Shown here in pieces: positions 6,837 to 10,384 of a stretch of 10,384 nt of DNA. The position numbers and the translations under genes are program-made. The stretch is from MED-G82 sp964342675 (GTDB lineage Bacteria > Pseudomonadota > Gammaproteobacteria > Magnimaribacterales > D2472): the NCBI GenBank assembly GCA_964342675.1, contig CAYFFR010000038.1:1-10384 (forward strand). The letters run 5' to 3'. The notes under the pieces were generated by a model. That model was not told the origin of the DNA and did no database searches. It saw only the letters and a program-made list of their open reading frames with translations. Within the stretch, counting starts at the first letter, position 1. Each line of letters starts with the position of its first letter.

Positions 6837-7871
6837 TTATTTCTTATAAACAAATTCTACATCATGTTCACCTGGATGATTGATTAAATCATCAAGTAAT
6901 GAAGTAACAGCTGCTCCATTATAGATAATGTTATGAAGTGAGAACAATAATGGCATATTCAAATCTATTTTCCTTGCTTCTTCATATATCACATCAAGAG
7001 TCTTAACACCTTCTGCAACTTGACCAACCTTATCTTTAGCATCATTTAGATGTAGTCCCTGAGCTATATAAGTTCCTAAAGAAAAGTTCCTTGATAGTTT
7101 TGAAGTGCAGGTTGCAACAAGATCTCCCATACCAGCTAACCCTAAAAACGTTATAGGATCAGCTCCCTTAGCAACTGCAAATCTACTCATCTCTGCCATA
7201 CTTCTAGTGATAACTAAACCTAATGCATTTTCACCAATAGCAAGCTCATCCCCTATGCCGCAACAAATAGCATAAATATTCTTTAATGCTCCTGCATACT
7301 CTATGCCTTCCATATCATTGCTAGAATAAACTTTAAACTTGTCTGAATTCAGAGTTTGTCTTATTAATGATATAAGCTCCAAATTTTGTGATGCGATTAC
7401 GGTCCCAGCAACTTTATTATCAGCTATTTCTTTAGCTAAATTTGGGCCACTTAAGACACCGACTCTAGCTCCTTCATCAACCCTTAAATGTTCTCGGATA
7501 ATTCCTGACATGGTTCTTGGACCAATTTTGTTTTTACTAATACCTTTTGTACAAGATACCACAAATGTTTTTGGGTCTAAAAAAGGTTTCATTCTCAAAA
7601 TAATATTCTCAAAAATTGAGCTTGGGATAGCAACAAATACTATATCTGCAGTTGTAATACATTCCTCAAGATTATCTGAAGCAACAATATTCTTAGATAA
7701 CTGAAGTTCAGGATGATAAGAACTGTTTGAACTTTCTGAATTAATTCTTAATGCCTGTTCAGAGTCCCGTACCCATAAATTGACTTCGCAATTATTAGAA
7801 GCTGCTAAATTTGCTAAGACGGTACCAAAGCTGCCTCCACCTAAAACTGAGACCTGAAGATTATTGGGCAT
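6837..7871 (-). CDS. gpsA: NAD(P)-dependent glycerol-3-phosphate dehydrogenase
   Basis: The 344-residue protein reduces dihydroxyacetone phosphate to sn-glycerol-3-phosphate, the backbone for phospholipids. The N-terminal Rossmann domain has VLGGGSFGT (9-17), SCTKGI (K109) and SGPNLAKEIA (141-150). The C-terminal helical domain has the catalytic lysine in GALKNIYAI (K197), GLAGMGDL with D250, and SRNFSLG (260-266). Length and motifs are normal and no residue is missing. The ATG follows the htpG stop by only 2 bases and its AGGA ribosome binding site lies within the last codons of htpG, so it is cotranscribed with and probably coupled to the chaperone gene. Confidence 0.96.
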   Translation of the reverse strand: MPNNLQVSVLGGGSFGTVLANLAASNNCEVNLWVRDSEQALRINSESSNSSYHPELQLSKNIVASDNLEECITTADIVFVAIPSSIFENIILRMKPFLDPKTFVVSCTKGISKNKIGPRTMSGIIREHLRVDEGARVGVLSGPNLAKEIADNKVAGTVIASQNLELISLIRQTLNSDKFKVYSSNDMEGIEYAGALKNIYAICCGIGDELAIGENALGLVITRSMAEMSRFAVAKGADPITFLGLAGMGDLVATCTSKLSRNFSLGTYIAQGLHLNDAKDKVGQVAEGVKTLDVIYEEARKIDLNMPLLFSLHNIIYNGAAVTSLLDDLINHPGEHDVEFVYKK

Positions 7872-7873
7872 GT

Positions 7874-9697
7874 TTATCCTAAGTATTTATCTAATTGTCT
7901 TAGATACTTTGAAGGGTCTTGTGGAGATCCACCTTCAGCAATAACGGCGTAATCAAATAGAAATTTGCAAAAGCCTGTGAACTCTCTTCCCTCTAAAGAA
8001 CTGAGTTTTTTAATTAATTTATGTTTAAAATTAATTTCTAGTGTGGGCTTAGAGGTTGTAACTGTTTGGCCTGCTGCTTCAAGAATTTTTTTCATTTGCG
8101 CACCTGGTTCATTCTTACTGATGACCAAGCATGCCGCTGAATCAACCAATCTAGAGCTAGCAACCACTGATTCAACAGAGCCTTTTAATGTTTTTTCTAT
8201 TTTTGCAATTAACTCTTCTTTCTGCTTAGAGACTTTAGGTTTGGGCTGACCATCCGGTAGATCATCTTTAGCTACATTAACAAGCTCTTTATCTTTATAT
8301 TGATGCATAGTAGTCATTAGCCACTCATCAATACGATCTGTTAAGAGTAAGACTTCTTCTCCTGATTTTTTTAGATTCTCGATATGTGGTGAATTTGCTG
8401 CCGCCTCATATGTATCTCCAATGCAATAAAAGATCTTATTGCTATCTTTGGGCATTTTTTTAATATAATCATCTAACGAAGTATTAATATCTGGTCCTTT
8501 ATTCCTAGTGCTAGCAAAAATAAATAATTCTGCAATTTCATCTTTATTTTGATAATCTTCTGCCGGCCCCTCTTTAATCACAAGACCAAATTCAGACCAA
8601 AAATCTTGATAACTCTTGAAGTCACTCTTCATTAATTTTTTTAAAGAGTCTATTACTCTTTTGGTTAAACCTTTTTTAATTGAATCCGTTAATGGATGGT
8701 CTTGTAGTATTTCTCTTGATACATTAAGAGGTAAGTCACTTGAGTCCACTACACCTTTAACAAACCTTAAATATAAGGGTAAGAAATGAGCAGCATCATC
8801 CATAATAAATACTCTTTCAATAAAGAGCTTAAGGCCCTTAGGTGTGTCTCTATTCCAAAGATCAAAGGGTGATTTCTTAGGGACAAATAATAAATTTGAA
8901 TAATCTTGTTTGCCTTCTACTTTATTATGAATCCACAACAAAGGGTCTTCTGAATCGTAAGATAAAAATTTATAAAATTCTTTATACTCTTCATCCTTAA
9001 TAGAGCGTTTCGACTTTAACCAAATTGCTTCTGTATCATTAAGACGTTCTTTTTCTCCAGCGTCAACCTGAAGGTAAATGGGGAAGTTAATATACTGAGA
9101 GTACTTTTGTACTAAATATCTAATTCTTTGTTCTTCTGCAAATTCATGATTATCATCATTCAAATGTACAGTAATATCTGTGCCGTAATTATCCTTTGAT
9201 TTAGAAGAAAGCTCATAAGTATCCTCCCCAGCACTTTTCCACAACGAGCCTTTATCATTTTTTGATATGGCGGATTTAGATAAAACTTCAACTTCTTTAG
9301 CAACCATGAACACGGAATAGAATCCTACTCCAAATTGACCAATAAGCTGTGAATCTTTTTTCTTATCTCCTGTAATGCTTTGTAAGAAATTTGCTGTGCC
9401 AGATTTTGCTATTGTTCCTATATTTTCTATAAGTTCATTTTCATCCATACCAATGCCATTATCACTAATGGATATAGATTTCACTTTAGTATCTAACTTA
9501 AGGATGATAGATAGCTCATCTGTATCAATTAAGCTTTTATCTTCGAGTGACTTAAATCTTAACTTATCTAATGCATCTGAAGCATTCGAAATGATCTCTC
9601 TTAAAAAGATTTCTTTACTTGAATATAGAGAATGGACCATTAACTGCAATAATTGCTTGGTTTCAGTCTGAAAAGATTTTGTTTTAGGTTTTGCCAT
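7874..9697 (-). CDS. htpG: Molecular chaperone HtpG (bacterial Hsp90)
   Basis: The 607-residue protein is close to the E. coli length (624). It is a cytosolic ATP-driven dimeric chaperone acting late in client folding. The N-terminal GHKL ATPase domain contains FLREIISNASDALDKLR with E34 and N38, SDNGIGM (78-84, D79), TIAKSGT (95-101) and the lid motif GQFGVGF (120-126). The middle domain (about 215-480) has NVSREILQ with the catalytic-loop arginine R328. The C-terminal dimerisation domain covers about 490-607 and ends at DKYLG. Like other bacterial forms it lacks the eukaryotic MEEVD tail and charged linker. The ATG at 9697 is preceded by a strong AAGGAG and a sigma-32-like promoter. It heads the htpG-gpsA-DUF4389 operon. 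Confidence 0.97.
   Translation of the reverse strand: MAKPKTKSFQTETKQLLQLMVHSLYSSKEIFLREIISNASDALDKLRFKSLEDKSLIDTDELSIILKLDTKVKSISISDNGIGMDENELIENIGTIAKSGTANFLQSITGDKKKDSQLIGQFGVGFYSVFMVAKEVEVLSKSAISKNDKGSLWKSAGEDTYELSSKSKDNYGTDITVHLNDDNHEFAEEQRIRYLVQKYSQYINFPIYLQVDAGEKERLNDTEAIWLKSKRSIKDEEYKEFYKFLSYDSEDPLLWIHNKVEGKQDYSNLLFVPKKSPFDLWNRDTPKGLKLFIERVFIMDDAAHFLPLYLRFVKGVVDSSDLPLNVSREILQDHPLTDSIKKGLTKRVIDSLKKLMKSDFKSYQDFWSEFGLVIKEGPAEDYQNKDEIAELFIFASTRNKGPDINTSLDDYIKKMPKDSNKIFYCIGDTYEAAANSPHIENLKKSGEEVLLLTDRIDEWLMTTMHQYKDKELVNVAKDDLPDGQPKPKVSKQKEELIAKIEKTLKGSVESVVASSRLVDSAACLVISKNEPGAQMKKILEAAGQTVTTSKPTLEINFKHKLIKKLSSLEGREFTGFCKFLFDYAVIAEGGSPQDPSKYLRQLDKYLG
7877..7880 (-). promoter_or_regulatory. 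gpsA ribosome binding site inside the end of htpG
   Basis: On the minus strand AGGA at 7880-7877 lies 5 bases before the gpsA ATG at 7871 and overlaps the last sense codons (Leu-Gly) and stop of htpG. This supports the ATG at 7871 and makes translation of gpsA dependent on ribosomes ending htpG. Confidence 0.55.
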
Positions 9698-9707
9698 AAT
9701 CTATAAG

Positions 9708-9713
9708 CTCCTT
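9708..9713 (-). promoter_or_regulatory. htpG ribosome binding site
   Basis: AAGGAG at 9713-9708 on the minus strand lies 10 bases before the htpG ATG at 9697. It is one of the strongest Shine-Dalgarno matches in the window and fixes the htpG start. Confidence 0.6.
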
Positions 9714-9720
9714 ACCATCA

Positions 9721-9747
9721 ATATGGCGATAAAATAAAAAACTTCAA
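9721..9747 (-). promoter_or_regulatory. Sigma-32-type heat-shock promoter of htpG
   Basis: On the minus strand TTGAAG (9747-9742) and CGCCATAT (9728-9721) are separated by 13 bases. The known sigma-32 pattern is CTTGAAA, 13-15 bases, CCCCATNT. The -10 element differs at one specified base, and the -35 core TTGAA is intact. The predicted start near 9715 gives a very short leader of about 17 bases that begins just before the ribosome binding site. No sigma-70-type -10 box stands out in the same 97-base gap. Confidence 0.65.
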
Positions 9748-9794
9748 CTTTTTTTTCTGATTACTAAGAATGCCCAGGTCTTCAAATACGCGCT

Positions 9795-10259
9795 TTAGTT
9801 AGATATGTTTTCATCAGCATTAGTTACTATTTCAGTAAATATTGATTCAGCAACTTCTATAGACTTAGGTTGAAGATCTATAAAGAAAACAATCAAAGCA
9901 ATAGCGGTGATGACAATAGTGCAATAAATGCTTAAGCCATGAAAAAGGCTAAACAATCTTTCCCAGGCTCTGTCCCTAGAAAAATTAGTTACAGGGATAA
10001 TGATTAAACCAATGAATGAGTGAACAAAATTTGCAAAGATTAAATACCACAACAAGCCATCAAGAGAGTAAAAAAGAGCGTATATTAAAGGCACCAAAGA
10101 CAATAATGTTAAAAATAAATAGTATCGTGGAAAAATCTTTCGTAAAAATCCACTTGATTCATGTTCATCAAGCGAATTGAAAACTACTGGAGTAGTTAGA
10201 GCTAAATGCGTAAGCACTACCCCTATTTGAAGTGCAAAGATAAATTTAACTAGCTCCAT
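9795..10259 (-). CDS. DUF4149-like four-helix membrane protein
   Basis: The 154-residue protein is predicted to sit in the inner membrane with four hydrophobic helices at about 5-25, 46-64, 68-90 and 107-128, and a short acidic C-terminal tail. The segments TTPVVFNSL (22-30) and RKIFPRYY (40-47), and a histidine-containing FHGLSIY (106-112) before the last helix, resemble the TMEM205-like DUF4149 family, whose function is not known. Proteins of unrelated four-helix families could look similar. The ATG at 10259 follows the encoded CCA of tRNA-Asp by 16 bases with no clear Shine-Dalgarno, so it is probably expressed as the distal gene of the tRNA transcript. Its stop lies 97 bases upstream of htpG in the same direction. 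Confidence 0.72.
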   Translation of the reverse strand: MELVKFIFALQIGVVLTHLALTTPVVFNSLDEHESSGFLRKIFPRYYLFLTLLSLVPLIYALFYSLDGLLWYLIFANFVHSFIGLIIIPVTNFSRDRAWERLFSLFHGLSIYCTIVITAIALIVFFIDLQPKSIEVAESIFTEIVTNADENISN

Positions 10260-10275
10260 AATCTAATCTTTAAAG

Positions 10276-10353
10276 TGGCGGACCGGACGGGGCTCGAACC
10301 CGCGACCTCCGGCGTGACAGGCCGGCATTCTAACCAAACTGAACTACCGGTCC
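10276..10353 (-). tRNA. tRNA-Asp(GUC)
   Basis: The minus strand gives a complete 78-base tRNA including CCA. The acceptor GGACCGG pairs with CCGGTCC, and the D-arm is GTTC/GAAT. The anticodon stem is CCGGC/GCCGG around CTGTCAC, giving anticodon GTC (plus strand 10316-10318). The T-arm is GCGGG/CCCGT around TTCGAGC. Discriminator G (10279) and the encoded CCA (10278-10276) follow. The D-loop is one base longer than in the other two complete tRNAs here. A membrane protein gene follows 16 bases downstream. Confidence 0.97.
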
Positions 10354-10368
10354 GAAAATATTGCCCGA

Positions 10369-10374
10369 ATAATA
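10369..10374 (-). promoter_or_regulatory. Putative -10 box of the tRNA-Asp transcript
   Basis: Positions 10374-10369 read TATTAT on the minus strand, about 15 bases before the tRNA-Asp 5' end. The following discriminator (TCGGGC) is GC-rich, as is common at stringently controlled stable-RNA promoters. The -35 region would lie beyond the right window edge and cannot be assessed. Confidence 0.35.
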
Positions 10375-10384
10375 TCTTTTTATA

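Noticed and set aside
6833..6853. TTG start for the DUF4389 gene overlapping the end of gpsA
   Set aside because: A downstream ATG at 6832 gives a normal family N-terminus and a tidy 4-base gap. The TTG has no better ribosome binding site.
9755..9770. TTCT/AGAA inverted repeat between DUF4149 and htpG as a terminator or operator
   Set aside because: It has only four base pairs with an eight-base loop. The adjacent T-run does not compensate for the missing stem.

Overview
The window is an AT-rich, very tightly packed stretch of bacterial chromosome. It holds ten protein genes and four tRNA genes (one cut by the left edge), with only short gaps: the longest gene-free stretch is 97 bases. The three complete tRNAs encode their CCA ends. 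The gene content (TrhO, a FabY-like ketosynthase, DUF4389 and DUF4149 membrane proteins, HtpG, GpsA) fits a gammaproteobacterium. The low GC, overlapping genes and absence of recognisable intrinsic terminators suggest a streamlined lineage, for example a marine group such as SAR86. The phylum-level call is fairly safe; the lineage is a guess. I see no phage, IS, plasmid, CRISPR or toxin-antitoxin signal.

Layout: 1-28 is the 5' part of a tRNA on the minus strand. Diverging from it is a Glu-type amino-acid dehydrogenase (102-1502, +). It meets, stop against stop, a minus-strand unit that reads tRNA-Pro(UGG), tRNA-Arg(UCU), trhO, GST-like protein (3235 down to 1497). Diverging from tRNA-Pro is a plus-strand operon folD - fabY-like ketosynthase - folE (3314-6462) whose genes overlap by 8 and 17 bases. 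It converges, with a 16-base gap, on a minus-strand operon htpG - gpsA - DUF4389 (9697 down to 6479) that starts at a good sigma-32-type promoter. Upstream of that, also on the minus strand, tRNA-Asp(GUC) is followed after 16 bases by a DUF4149 membrane protein gene.

How the genes work together: folD and folE supply one-carbon folate and the first pterin step, and the ketosynthase between them is probably a starter enzyme of fatty-acid synthesis. GpsA makes the glycerol-3-phosphate that carries those acyl chains, and here it is tied to the heat-shock chaperone HtpG. TrhO hydroxylates the wobble uridine of tRNAs such as tRNA-Pro(UGG), which is encoded just upstream in the same direction.

Most genes are ordinary housekeeping families. 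I did not find a convincing new defence or mobile system. The parts worth a second look are architectural: tRNA genes running almost directly into protein genes, two overlapping divergent promoter pairs, heat-shock control of gpsA, and the folate/fatty-acid gene interleaving.
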